The translations under genes were made by a program, and so were the position numbers. Positions 28,153-36,999 of a stretch of DNA of 64,000 nucleotides are shown here, piece after piece. A model generated the notes under the pieces. That model searched no databases. It was not told where the DNA came from and worked only from the letters and a program-made list of their open reading frames with translations. This DNA is from Arthrobacter sp. ATA002 (lineage in GTDB: Bacteria > Actinomycetota > Actinomycetes > Actinomycetales > Micrococcaceae). The stretch is from positions 1,302,001 through 1,366,000 of the forward strand of contig NZ_CP114015.1 in assembly GCF_026898095.1 (NCBI RefSeq), in the 5' to 3' direction. Positions within the stretch are counted from its first letter, which is position 1. Each line of letters opens with the position of its first letter.

Positions 28153-28953
28153 CTAGCCGAGGAAGGCGACGGCGGCCTGCTTGAAGGCCCGGGACGTGAC
28201 GGCGTCCACGTGCGTGCGCCCCGGCAGCCAGAGCAGTTCGGACTGGCCGGACAGCTCGGCGAGCTCCTCGTTGCCGGCGGCAAACGGGTCAAGGTCACCG
28301 GCGACGAGCAGCAGGGTATGGCCGGAACCGCCTCACCGGGAACAAACGGCTCATCCTGCACGGCCTCCACCATGTTCAGCAGGACCTGCGGGTCATTGCC
28401 GGGCGCCGAGGCGGCCATGCGCATCAGTTCGCCGGTGGTTCCGGCGGGAAGTGCTTCCCCGGTTCCCGCGAGGCTCCGCGCGCTGCGGGCAGGTCGAACG
28501 TTGCCAGCGGATCGCCGGTGCCGGGGCCGCCCCGAGGACCATGCGGCGGACCAGCTCCGGCTGGGTGGCACCAAAGTCCCACGCCAGCCGCGCACCCAGC
28601 GAGTAGCCGATGATGTCAACGCCGGTTTCCGGGTTGTCGTCGTCGAGCGGGTGCACGCCTGCGTCCACCAGCAGCTGCAGCAGGTCCGCACGGATCCGGC
28701 TGGGACGGAAGGAATCCAGGTCTGAGGGGGTGGCGCTGCGCCCATGGCCGGGAAGATCCACGGTGATGACACTCCTGCCGGAAGTGGTCAGCGCGTTCAC
28801 CCACCCGGACTCGTGCCAGTTCAAACGGGACGAGGAGGCGAAACCGTGGAGCAGCAGAACCGGCCGCGTCGCAGAGGGGCCGCTTCCGGGGTGAATAACC
28901 TCGGCAAACAGCCGGGGGTCGGTGCCCTCAACGCTGTGGGTCCTGATTTCCAT
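28153..28953 (-). CDS. Alpha/beta-fold hydrolase, three frameshifts
   Basis: The first frame gives MEIRTHSVEGTD, PVLLLHGFASSSRLNW (oxyanion His-Gly), VDLPGHGRS and IIGYSLGARLAW, the nucleophile elbow G-Y-S-L-G. The frame then changes at GGGG 28523-28526, again between 28470 and 28505, and at GGG 28314-28316. One restored base at each gives LGAAPGTGDPLATFDLP, SLAGTGEALPAGTTGEL and LLLVAGDLDPFAAGNEELAEL (acid residue), then GRTHVDAV (catalytic His), for about 267 residues ending at TAG 28153-28155. ATG 28953 has GAGGA 9 nt upstream. The substrate is unknown. Three shifts could also mean a real pseudogene, but all elements of the catalytic triad are present in order. Confidence 0.75.
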
Positions 28954-29321
28954 GCCATAGTCCTCGTCCGGAATCTCAGCTGCGCCGATACTCCACTGCT
29001 CGTTGGTCCTGAATACCCGTGAGTCCCGAACAGGGGAGACCGGTGTGCGGGACTCATCTCCGGGGTGCCTGAATCTGCCGGAGGTGTTGGACCTCCAGGG
29101 ATGTCTGATCAACACGGTACGTCGGATGCCCAGATCCGCTCAACCGGGACACGCAGGCCGCAGCCGGGCGATTTGTCCAGCCGGTGGGGCTGGCGGGGCT
29201 GGGCGTTCCAGCGGTGCGGGAGAGGCAGGAAAAATCCGGTTTTCAGCCAAGGACTGGCTTTTATTTTTTTACCGGGTATGGTCGTGAGCCATCGATGTTG
29301 TTTCTTTCAGAGGAGCCTAAA
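28954..29321. other. Gap between hydrolase and small basic gene
   Basis: No coding region is supported. It holds a 9-bp inverted repeat (TGAGTCCCG 29020-29028, CGGGACTCA 29048-29056), possibly a hairpin or operator for the leftward hydrolase. A T-rich patch (29258-29272) with TATGGT (29276-29281) may be the promoter of the small basic gene. Confidence 0.4.
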
Positions 29322-29453
29322 TTGTCAGGTAAATCCCCGCAGGGTTCAAACGCGAAGAAGCCGGGAAAATCCATCAAGGAAAAGCGTGCCGAAAAAAAGG
29401 CCAAGAATTCCAGCGACAGTGAGCTGATGCCGAGGAAGCGCAAGGGCCAGTAA
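29322..29453 (+). CDS. Small basic conserved protein
   Basis: A 43-residue protein from TTG 29322, chosen because AGAGGAGC ends 6 nt before it and the sequence LSGKSPQGSNAKKPGKSIKE begins there; upstream ATGs have no ribosome-binding site. It is very rich in Lys and Ser (IKEKRAEKKAKNSS, MPRKRKGQ), with no Cys and no hydrophobic core. I have the impression that similar very short Lys-rich proteins occur in other Arthrobacter-like genomes, function unknown. Nucleic-acid binding is a reasonable but untested idea. The TTG start and size mean automatic callers may miss it. Confidence 0.7.
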   Translation: MSGKSPQGSNAKKPGKSIKEKRAEKKAKNSSDSELMPRKRKGQ

Positions 29454-29800
29454 CGCAGCCAAACAGCAGGTACCGCCGCCCGGAGCGGCTCCCGCCCGGA
29501 TCCCACCGGAACCCGGGCGGGAGCCGGCGTGGCAGGCGGGGCGGAAATACCGCACCCGGCCTAAAAAACGGAACGGTTTTGCAGGCCCAGTCCCGCGCGC
29601 CTTCGGTGCGTTTCCCGAAATCCAACAAACATCCATTTTCCCTTGGTGGTTCGTCAGTGCGTCGCCGTTCGGGAAAACATCTTCGATCATCGGCGCTTTT
29701 CCGGAAACTAATTACCTGCTAAATTCCGCTGAATTAATTCGGTAAACAGTGGAGGCTGAAAATTCCGGAAAAAGCAAGAGTGATTCGCTGCCCCGGCCAG
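29454..29800. other. Non-coding gap with a terminator-like hairpin
   Basis: Contains the hairpin GCTCCCGCCCGG...CCGGGCGGGAGC (29488-29524), which has no T tract. Then comes an AT-rich stretch (about 29690-29770) with the palindrome GAATTAATTC at 29731-29740, lying after the stop of the leftward permease. No gene seen. Confidence 0.45.
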
Positions 29801-31213
29801 CTACTCGATCCGCCCGGCCCGTGTCCGGCGGTCCAGCAGCCAGGCGGCCGCGGCCAGCACTCCGGTCAGGGCCAGCGTGGCGACAAGCTGGATGCGCACC
29901 GCCGCATCCAGGAACCCGAGCACCACAATGCCGGCCAGCAGGGCCAGGGCAAAGTAGGACAGCCAGGGGAAGGCCCACATCTTGAAGGTGAGTTCCTTTC
30001 CCGCGGCCTCGGCCCGCCGGCGCAGGATGATCTGCGAAACGATCGACACACCCCACACCACCAGGCAGGTGGATCCGACCAGGTTCAGCAGGATCATCAG
30101 GACGGTTTCCGGGTAGAGGTAGTTCAGCACCACGGCCAGGAAGCCGAACGCGACCGATGCGGCCACTGCCGCTCGGGGAACGCCGTTGGCGCTTTTGCGG
30201 CTTAGTGTTTTGGGCGCGCGGCCCCTTTCGGCCAGCGAGAACACCATCCGGGATGCCCCGTACAGATTGGCATTCAGCGCCGACAGCAGTGCCACCACAA
30301 TGACCACGGCCATGACGACGTCGGCGCCGGGCACCCGGGCGGCCGCCAGCGCCGCGACAAAGGGGCCGGTGCTGAGCGACTCGCTGTCCCACGGCAGGAT
30401 GGTGACGATCACGAGCACCGAGCCGATGTAAAAGACCAGGATCCGCCACACCACCGAGCTGATGGCCTTGGCGATATTGGTTTCGGGGTTCTCCGTGTCG
30501 GCGGCGGCAACGGCAACGATCTCAGTGCCTCCGAAGGCGAAAACCACCAGCAGCAGCCCGGCACCCACCCCGCTCCATCCGTGGGGCATGAAGCCTCCGT
30601 TGCCGGTCAAATTGCTCAGGCCCGGGGCTGGAACATTGGGCAGCCAGCCGGCAATGAATGCGACGCCGACGGCGAGGAACGCCACGATCGCCAATACCTT
30701 GAGCAGTGCGAACCAGTACTCAAACTCTCCGAGGCTGGCGACGCCGCCCAAATTGATGGCGGTGAACAGGGTCATGAACACCAGCGCCAGTACCCACTGC
30801 TGGGAACCGGGCCACATGGAGGCAACGATGGCGGCCGCGGCTGTTGCTTCGGCGGCGATCACGATTACCAGCTGCAGCCACCACAGCCAGCCGATGGTTG
30901 TTCCGGCGGGGCGGCCGAGTGCCTTTTCCGCGTACACGGAGAAGGCGCCGCTGCTGGGATCTGCCGCAGCCATCTCGCCCATCATGCGCATGACGAGGAT
31001 GACCATGGTGCCGGCGATCAGGAAGGACAGCAGAACTGCGGGCCCGGCCGCCTGGATTCCGGCGCCGGACCCGACAAACAGCCCGGTGCCGATGGCGCTG
31101 CCCAGGCTCATGAAGACCAAATGGCGGGGGCGCATCTTGCGCACCGCGGGTGATCCTGCCGGGTCCGGTGCGGCTGATCCGGCGGAATCGGTCGCGGACG
31201 TTCGGGTAGTCAT
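29801..31213 (-). CDS. Amino acid permease (AAT/APC family)
   Basis: 470 residues with twelve hydrophobic segments. The N-terminal RPRHLVFMSLGSAIGTGLFVGSG carries the GSAIGTGLF substrate-binding motif of the APC superfamily, and PAVLLSFLIAGTMVILVMRMMGEM and GEFEYWFALLKV are typical of the amino acid transporter (AAT) group. Import of an amino acid by proton symport is expected. It is divergent from an Lrp/AsnC regulator, with 173 bp between the starts, which probably controls it and hints at an amino-acid ligand. Confidence 0.92.
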   Translation of the reverse strand: MTTRTSATDSAGSAAPDPAGSPAVRKMRPRHLVFMSLGSAIGTGLFVGSGAGIQAAGPAVLLSFLIAGTMVILVMRMMGEMAAADPSSGAFSVYAEKALGRPAGTTIGWLWWLQLVIVIAAEATAAAAIVASMWPGSQQWVLALVFMTLFTAINLGGVASLGEFEYWFALLKVLAIVAFLAVGVAFIAGWLPNVPAPGLSNLTGNGGFMPHGWSGVGAGLLLVVFAFGGTEIVAVAAADTENPETNIAKAISSVVWRILVFYIGSVLVIVTILPWDSESLSTGPFVAALAAARVPGADVVMAVVIVVALLSALNANLYGASRMVFSLAERGRAPKTLSRKSANGVPRAAVAASVAFGFLAVVLNYLYPETVLMILLNLVGSTCLVVWGVSIVSQIILRRRAEAAGKELTFKMWAFPWLSYFALALLAGIVVLGFLDAAVRIQLVATLALTGVLAAAAWLLDRRTRAGRIE

Positions 31214-31386
31214 GAAAAAGACACCTTTGAAGTTGGGGATGCCGAGGAAAGTTGGAATGCCGAATATCGGCCGCGGCCATGGCTAACCATCTTATGCCGT
31301 GTGGGCTCATCACTCAGTCTGCGTATGAGTTGTGCCACTATGCTTACAGTTTGCACAGCGCTTCACCGCGCGGAGGGAGGGAAAGC
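31214..31386. promoter_or_regulatory. Divergent promoter region of permease and Lrp gene
   Basis: Two similar direct repeats begin about 20 bp apart, AAGTTGGGGATGCCGAGGA (31230-31248) and AAGTTGGAATGCCGAATA (from 31249), next to the permease start. A CTCAT...ATGAG inverted pair lies at about 31309-31329. Repeats on one face of the helix are what an Lrp-type octamer would bind. Confidence 0.4.
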
Positions 31387-31890
31387 ATGCCAACAGATGT
31401 CTTGGATGCACGCATTATTGCTCTGTTCACCGACGAGCCCAGGATGTCCGTCCTCGAAGCCTCACACACCCTGCAGGTGGCCCGCGCCACCGTCCAGGCC
31501 CGATTGGACCGAATGCAGAAGGCGGGAGTCATTTCCGGATGGGGGCCCCGGATTGACCCGGCGGCGCTGGGGTACAGCGTGCTCGCCTACTGCTCGCTGA
31601 CCATCAGCCAGGACATCGGCCACGATGCCGTGGTGGCCGCGCTGTCCCGCATTCCCGAAATCCAGGAGATTCACACTGTGTCCGGCGAGAGTGACCTGCT
31701 GGCACGCGTTGCCGCCCGTTCCAACCCGGACCTGCAACGTGTCATTGATTCCATCGTGGCCACCCGCACCATTGTGCGGTCCTCATCCGTGATCGTGCTG
31801 AACACGCATTTTGACGGCCGGACGCTTCCACTGCTGGAGGCAGCCTCCGGCACGGACCCGGCCCTGCTTTCGGCTGCCGATCCCGCATAA
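31387..31890 (+). CDS. Lrp/AsnC family transcriptional regulator
   Basis: 167 residues. The N-terminal helix-turn-helix (DARIIALFTDEPRMSVLEAS, VARATVQARLDRMQKAGVI) is followed by a RAM/AsnC ligand domain (EIHTVSGESDLLARVAARS). ATG 31387 has GGAGGGAGG upstream. Divergent from the permease and most likely its regulator. Confidence 0.92.
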   Translation: MPTDVLDARIIALFTDEPRMSVLEASHTLQVARATVQARLDRMQKAGVISGWGPRIDPAALGYSVLAYCSLTISQDIGHDAVVAALSRIPEIQEIHTVSGESDLLARVAARSNPDLQRVIDSIVATRTIVRSSSVIVLNTHFDGRTLPLLEAASGTDPALLSAADPA

Positions 31891-31934
31891 CGCGTTACCT
31901 CCGTGCTGCAAATGCCGCATGGCACTGGATCCTC

Positions 31935-32244
31935 ATGGACGGCGGCGGGGCCGGCCAGGCCCGGCCGGTCGCCGGCGCCGGCTATGACGTCTGGGCGGGC
32001 GCACTCGCTCATATGGGAGTCCTCACGGCGCCGGACGAAAGATTCCTCGGACGCTTTGCGTGTCTCCCAGCTGGCCGCGGAGGCGGCCGTCGCCGCTGGC
32101 CTCATCCCGCAGTGGCGTGCCCGGACGGACAACACTGCGTCCTGCCGGACGGCCCTGCGGGCGGGCTTGTCCACGCCGGCAGCCAAACAAGCGTCATCCT
32201 CCCGTCCGTACGGACCTGATCGCGCCCCGCTGGACAAAATGTGA
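31935..32244 (+). pseudogene. Fragment of a GNAT acetyltransferase
   Basis: One frame has GYDVWAGALAHMGVLTAPDERF, the beta-strand and start of the acetyl-CoA loop. A second frame has LAAEAAVAAGLIPQWRARTDNTASCRTALRAGL, the end of the fold, with the ...GLIPQWRAR.DN.AS... pattern of actinobacterial GNAT proteins. The N-terminal half and the last strand are absent. There is no upstream start with a ribosome-binding site. I call it a decayed remnant. Confidence 0.55.
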
Positions 32245-32279
32245 CGCACCTCGCATGCCCTTGGGTCGAAATGAGTTAC

Positions 32280-32292
32280 AGTCATTCTGACT
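32280..32292. promoter_or_regulatory. Candidate NrtR operator
   Basis: Perfect inverted repeat AGTCA-TTC-TGACT, 50 bp before the nrtR-like start, within an AT-richer stretch that also holds AATGAGTTACAGTCATT (32270-32286). It is the only clear palindrome before the NAD operon. Confidence 0.5.
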
Positions 32293-32342
32293 TTTACTCT
32301 TTCCTCCGGATGGACCCCCGGCGGACCGGCCGGAAGGGCCCC

Positions 32343-33134
32343 ATGGTGTACCAGCAACCGGCGCACGGATACGCGAACGTTTCCGAACGCGCACGCCAAC
32401 CCCCGGCGCTGGCCATCTCCACGGTCATTTTTGCCCTGCGCCCGGATCCGGGCACGGGCCGCCCCGCGCTGTGGCTGCCACTGGTGCGCCGCATACGCGA
32501 ACCGTTCCGGGGTCTCTGGGCGCTGCCCGGCGGCCCGCTGGGGGCCCGCGAGTCCCTGCAGGAGGCTGCGGCCGGCAACTTGGCGCAGACCACAGGCCTG
32601 GCCCCTAAGTACCTCGAGCAGCTCTATGCCTTCGGTGGGACCGACCGGTCGCCGTCGCCGCGGGTGGTGTCCATTGTCTACTGGGCCCTCGTTCAACCCG
32701 ACGAAGCAGCGCTGTCCCGCCAGGACGACAACGTCCGGTGGTTTCCGGCCGGCGCGGTGGGGGAGCTGGCCTTCGACCACAACGAAATCGTGGAGTATGC
32801 GCTCTGGCGCCTGCGCAACCGGATGGAATACGGTTCCATCGCCTACGCCTTCCTGGGAGACACCTTTACCCTGGCGCAGCTGCGGGAAGTCTACGAAGCA
32901 GTGCTGGGCCGCGAGCTGGAACCGGCGAATTTTCGCCGGCAGCTGCGCGCAGCCCCGGACATCGAAGCCACCGACCAGTATTTGCAGGGCGGCAGGCACC
33001 GCCCGCCGCGCCTCTACCGCTACACCGGCGCACTCCTGCCCGAACCGGAACCCCGTGCCACCCCCGAACCCCGGAGCAGGCCCCAACCGCAGGCTGACCA
33101 GCAGCCACCGAGCTACCCAGCAACGGAGCAGTGA
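32343..33134 (+). CDS. nrtR: NrtR-type Nudix transcriptional regulator of NAD synthesis
   Basis: 263 residues. An N-terminal Nudix fold (ALAISTVIFALRP, WALPGGPLGARESLQEAA) is followed by a C-terminal winged helix (LGDTFTLAQLREVYEAVLG, ANFRRQLR). The Nudix box is degenerate: the REUxEE part reads GNLAQT, so it should not hydrolyse but sense an NAD-related ligand, probably ADP-ribose, as NrtR does. ATG 32343 with GGAAGGG is preferred over 32310 or 32241. It precedes nadA by 3 bp and probably represses its own operon. Confidence 0.85.
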   Translation: MVYQQPAHGYANVSERARQPPALAISTVIFALRPDPGTGRPALWLPLVRRIREPFRGLWALPGGPLGARESLQEAAAGNLAQTTGLAPKYLEQLYAFGGTDRSPSPRVVSIVYWALVQPDEAALSRQDDNVRWFPAGAVGELAFDHNEIVEYALWRLRNRMEYGSIAYAFLGDTFTLAQLREVYEAVLGRELEPANFRRQLRAAPDIEATDQYLQGGRHRPPRLYRYTGALLPEPEPRATPEPRSRPQPQADQQPPSYPATEQ

Positions 33135-33137
33135 ATC

Positions 33138-34451
33138 ATGAGCAATGCCCCCGCCACCCCGACTCCCAGCGTGGCAACCGCCGTCGCCCTGATTTCCGCT
33201 GCCGCCGCCGCGAATGGAGCTTCCTCCGCCGGCACCTGCACGCCGGAGCTGGCCATGCCGCCGTGGGAATTTGACGGCGCCCGGCTGCCGGACTACGGCC
33301 CGGGTGCATCCATGCATGACGCCGCTCCGCCCGCCACGCCCCGGCAGGGCAGCCTCCCGGAGGAGTACCGGCTGGCCTCCGACACCGAGCTGCACGTGCG
33401 GATCCTCGCCGCCAAGGAAAAGCTCGGGGACCGTGCAGTGATCCTCGGCCATTTTTACCAGCGTGACGAAGTCCTTCGGTACGCGGACTTTGTGGGCGAT
33501 TCCTTTCAACTGGCCAAGGCCGCCAAGGCCAAACCGGACGCTGAGGCCATCATTTTCTGCGGCGTGCACTTCATGGCCGAAACCGCCGATCTGCTCTCCG
33601 GCCCGGACCAGGCGGTGATGCTGCCCAACCTTGCCGCGGGCTGTTCCATGGCAGACATGGCGGACATCGATTCGGTGGCGGCGTGCTGGGACCAGCTCAC
33701 CTCGCTGTTCGGCCAGGAGCCCGACGACGGCGGCAAGCTGCCGGTCATCCCGGTCACCTATATGAATTCCTCGGCCGCGCTCAAGGGTTTCTGCGGAGAG
33801 AACGGCGGCATTGTCTGCACCTCCTCCAATGCCGCAGCGGTGCTGGAGTGGGCGTTTGAGCGCGGCCGCCGGGTGCTGTTTTTCCCGGACCAGCATTTGG
33901 GCAGGAACACGGCGAAGGCCATGGGGATCCCGCTGGATGCCATGCCGATGTGGAACCCCCGCCTGCCGCTGGGTGGAAACACCGCCGAGGAACTGCAGGA
34001 GTCCCGGGTGCTGCTCTGGAACGGGTTCTGCTCCGTGCACAAACGCTTCACCGTCGCCCAGATCGACAAAGCCCGGGCTGATTTTCCGGACGTCCGGGTC
34101 ATCGTGCATCCGGAGTGCCCCATGCCGGTGGTGGACGCTGCGGACGAGGCAGGTTCCACGGACTACATCCTCAAAGCCATCGACGCCGCCCCGGCCGGCA
34201 GCACCTTCGCCGTCGGCACCGAAATCAACATGGTCAACCGGCTGGCCGCACAGTATCCGCAGCACACCATTTTCTGCCTGGACCCGGTGATCTGCCCCTG
34301 CTCCACCATGTACCGGATCCACCCCGGCTACCTGGCCTGGGTGCTGGAAGGTCTGGTCCGGGGAGAGGTGCTGAACCGGATTACGGTTCCCGCCGGCGTC
34401 GCAGTACCGGCCCGGACCGCGCTGGAACGGATGCTGGCGGCGCATCCGTGA
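33138..34451 (+). CDS. nadA: Quinolinate synthase
   Basis: 437 residues. It condenses iminoaspartate and dihydroxyacetone phosphate to quinolinate using a [4Fe-4S] cluster. ILGHFYQRDEV, GVHFMAETADLL, VTYMNSSAALKG and FFPDQHLGRNTA are characteristic. The three cluster Cys are in AAGCSMAD (about residue 169), HPECPMPVV (about 325) and CPCSTMYR (about 386). The first 80 residues are a hydrophilic extension. The stop overlaps the nadB start by 4 bp. Confidence 0.96.
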   Translation: MSNAPATPTPSVATAVALISAAAAANGASSAGTCTPELAMPPWEFDGARLPDYGPGASMHDAAPPATPRQGSLPEEYRLASDTELHVRILAAKEKLGDRAVILGHFYQRDEVLRYADFVGDSFQLAKAAKAKPDAEAIIFCGVHFMAETADLLSGPDQAVMLPNLAAGCSMADMADIDSVAACWDQLTSLFGQEPDDGGKLPVIPVTYMNSSAALKGFCGENGGIVCTSSNAAAVLEWAFERGRRVLFFPDQHLGRNTAKAMGIPLDAMPMWNPRLPLGGNTAEELQESRVLLWNGFCSVHKRFTVAQIDKARADFPDVRVIVHPECPMPVVDAADEAGSTDYILKAIDAAPAGSTFAVGTEINMVNRLAAQYPQHTIFCLDPVICPCSTMYRIHPGYLAWVLEGLVRGEVLNRITVPAGVAVPARTALERMLAAHP

Positions 34452-36070
34452 TCGCCGTCGTCGGCAGCGGGATCGCGGGCCTGGCCGCGGCTCTGGCCGC
34501 AGTGCGGGCGGACCCGTCCGCCGAGGTGACCGTGCTGGCCAAGGGCACGCCGCGGCAGACGAACACCTGGCTGGCGCAGGGCGGAATTGCAGCCGTGGTG
34601 CCGGACGGGGCGGCGGCCGGCGACACCGTCGAGGCGCACGTCGCGGACACGCTGGCTGCTGCGGCAGGCAGGGCCGACGCCGAAGCGGTGCGGGTTTTGT
34701 GTGCTGCCGCCGGCGGGGAAATGGTGCGCCTGCTGCAGCTGGGCACGCCTTTTGACCGCGACAGTGCCGGCGCGCTGGCCCTGGGGCGGGAGGCGGCGCA
34801 CTCGGCTGCCCGCATCCTGCACGTGAACGGTGACAGCACCGGCGCGGGCATCGCCACCGCCCTGCTGGGGGCCGTTGCGGCGGAACCGCGAATCACCGTC
34901 GCGGAGAACACTTTTGTGGCCGGGCTGCTGCAGGAGCAGGGCCGGGTTGCCGGGGTCCGGCTGCTGCGGCAGGGACGCCGGGGGACCCTCGCCGCCGAGG
35001 CTGTCATTCTTGCCGCAGGGGGAGCGGGTGCCCTGTACGCGCACACCACCAATCCGAACTCGGCAACGGGCGACGGCGTGGCGCTGGCAGCCGGAGCCGG
35101 CGCCGCCATGCGCGACCTGGAGTTCTTCCAGTTCCATCCCACCTCCCTTGACGTGCCGGGGAACCCGTTGATCTCCGAGGCGGTCCGGGGCGAGGGTGCT
35201 GTGCTGCGCAACGCCGCGGGGGAGCGTTTCCTCCTGTCCGCGCATCCGGACGCGGAACTGGCTCCGCGCGACGTCGTCTCCCGGGCAGTCAGCGCCTATC
35301 TGCGGGAGAGTGGGGAACCGTGCGTCTGGCTGGATACCACCGGCATCGCCGCAGCCCGCGGGGCCGGCTACCTGGCCCGGCGGTTTCCCGGCCTCGCGGC
35401 GCTGACCCGGCGCCACGGCCTGGACTGGGAACGGGAGCTGCTGCCCGTGGTGCCCGCGGCGCACTACTGGATGGGCGGTATCTCGACGGACCTGGCGGGC
35501 CGGACCTCGGTTCCCGGGCTGTACGCCGCCGGCGAATGTGCCTGCACCGGCGTCCACGGAGCGAACCGGCTGGCCTCGAACTCCCTGCTGGAAGGCCTGG
35601 TGTTCGGTGCCCGGGCCGGAGCAGCTGCGGCAGCGGATGAACGAACCAACGCCTTCCCCGGAGGGCTTCCTGCCGCCGGACCTGACGGCTTCCCCACGGG
35701 ACTGGAGCCGGAACCAACAAAGCCCGTCCCCATGCCACGCGAGACCGGACGTGGGGAGCCCGCTTTTAGCCGTGCCGCCCTCCAGCAGCTCATGTCCTCC
35801 CGGGCCGGGGTCCTGCGCAGCGCAGACGGGCTTGCTGCCGCCGCCGGGCAGGTTGCGCGCTGGCAGCGGGAGATTACCGGCACCGCAGCGGAGATGCGGG
35901 GGCTGGAAGATGCAAACCTGCTCACCTGTGCGCGGCTGCTCCTGGCCGCTGCAACGCGTCGCACCGAATCCGTGGGTGCGCACTTTCGAACCGACGCTGG
36001 ACCCCCGACCAGCACTAACCCCCCGGCAACGGCGCAACCCGCAGACAAGACCCTGCACCTCATCCCATGA
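34448..36070 (+). CDS. nadB: L-aspartate oxidase
   Basis: 540 residues from GTG 34448, which overlaps nadA. FAD-dependent oxidation of aspartate to iminoaspartate. FAD-binding VVGSGIAGLAAALAA, TNTWLAQGGIAA, QFHPTSLD, SEAVRGEGAVL, MGGISTDLAGRT and GVHGANRLASNSLLEGLV are all as in the family. The C-terminal helical domain is somewhat divergent, with a Pro-rich insert near 400-430. It hands its unstable product to NadA. Confidence 0.95.
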   Translation: MIAVVGSGIAGLAAALAAVRADPSAEVTVLAKGTPRQTNTWLAQGGIAAVVPDGAAAGDTVEAHVADTLAAAAGRADAEAVRVLCAAAGGEMVRLLQLGTPFDRDSAGALALGREAAHSAARILHVNGDSTGAGIATALLGAVAAEPRITVAENTFVAGLLQEQGRVAGVRLLRQGRRGTLAAEAVILAAGGAGALYAHTTNPNSATGDGVALAAGAGAAMRDLEFFQFHPTSLDVPGNPLISEAVRGEGAVLRNAAGERFLLSAHPDAELAPRDVVSRAVSAYLRESGEPCVWLDTTGIAAARGAGYLARRFPGLAALTRRHGLDWERELLPVVPAAHYWMGGISTDLAGRTSVPGLYAAGECACTGVHGANRLASNSLLEGLVFGARAGAAAAADERTNAFPGGLPAAGPDGFPTGLEPEPTKPVPMPRETGRGEPAFSRAALQQLMSSRAGVLRSADGLAAAAGQVARWQREITGTAAEMRGLEDANLLTCARLLLAAATRRTESVGAHFRTDAGPPTSTNPPATAQPADKTLHLIP

Positions 36071-36093
36071 GCTTTTCGAAGGGAAACACCCCC

Positions 36094-36999
36094 ATGACCA
36101 CCAGTACAGCGAAAACCGGCGCCCCGCTTCAGCCTTCCACCCAGAGGGCGGTGCCTGTTCCGCAGGAAGCCGTGGACCGCATCGTTGCCGCGGCGCTCGC
36201 CGAGGACGCACCGTGGGGCGACATCACCTCCGAACTCCTGGTCCCGGTGGAAGCCCGGGCCGCTGCGGTTCTTACCGCCCGCGAACCGGGCATCTTCTGC
36301 GGAACGCAGGTCATCGAGGCCGCATTCCGGCTCGCCTCCCCGGAAACAGAAGTGCAGTTCCTGGTCCGGGACGGTGGATCCTTGCAGGCCGGAACCGTCC
36401 TGGCGGAAATCAGCGGGTCCGCCCGTGCCATGCTGACGGGGGAGCGGGTGGCCCTCAACCTTGCCCAGCGCCTCAGCGGCATTGCCACGCTCACGGCAGC
36501 CTTTGTTGCGCAGACCGCCGGCACTTCCGCCCGGATCACGGATACCCGCAAGACCACGCCGGGCCTGCGCATCCTGGAACGGCACGCCGTCCGGTGCGGC
36601 GGCGGTTACAACCACCGCTTCAGCCTCTCGGACGCAGTGATGGCGAAGGACAACCACCTGGCGCTGCTCGCCGCCGGCGGGGTGGACCCGGCGCAGGTGC
36701 TCGCGTCAGCCAAAGCGCGGCTCCCGCACACCGTGCACTTCGAGGTGGAGGTGGACCGGCTGGATCAGATCGAAACAGCGCTGGCCGGCGGTGCGGACAC
36801 CGTACTGCTGGACAATTTCAGCCTTCACGACCTGCGCCTCGGGGTGGAACTGATCGCCGGCCGGGCCCGCACCGAAGCCAGCGGAAACGTGAGCCTGGCA
36901 ACGGTGGCGGACATCGCCGGCACCGGGGTGGACCTCATTTCCGCAGGTGCCCTGACCCACAGCGTCCGCGCCCTGGACCTGGGGCTGGACCTGGTGTGA
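36094..36999 (+). CDS. nadC: Nicotinate-nucleotide pyrophosphorylase (carboxylating)
   Basis: Quinolinate phosphoribosyltransferase, about 301 residues. EDAPWGDITSELL, RVALNLAQRLSGIATLTA, ITDTRKTTPGLRILERHAVRCGGG, MAKDNHLALL and FEVEVDRLDQ are diagnostic. ATG 36094 follows GAAGGGAA by 9 nt. ATG 36067, overlapping the nadB stop, would add nine residues and cannot be excluded. The stop overlaps the desulfurase start by 4 bp. Confidence 0.95.
   Translation: MTTSTAKTGAPLQPSTQRAVPVPQEAVDRIVAAALAEDAPWGDITSELLVPVEARAAAVLTAREPGIFCGTQVIEAAFRLASPETEVQFLVRDGGSLQAGTVLAEISGSARAMLTGERVALNLAQRLSGIATLTAAFVAQTAGTSARITDTRKTTPGLRILERHAVRCGGGYNHRFSLSDAVMAKDNHLALLAAGGVDPAQVLASAKARLPHTVHFEVEVDRLDQIETALAGGADTVLLDNFSLHDLRLGVELIAGRARTEASGNVSLATVADIAGTGVDLISAGALTHSVRALDLGLDLV

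Noticed and set aside
31671-34445. 924-codon minus-strand frame over Lrp, nrtR and nadA
   Set aside because: It covers three well identified genes and gives no family sequence.
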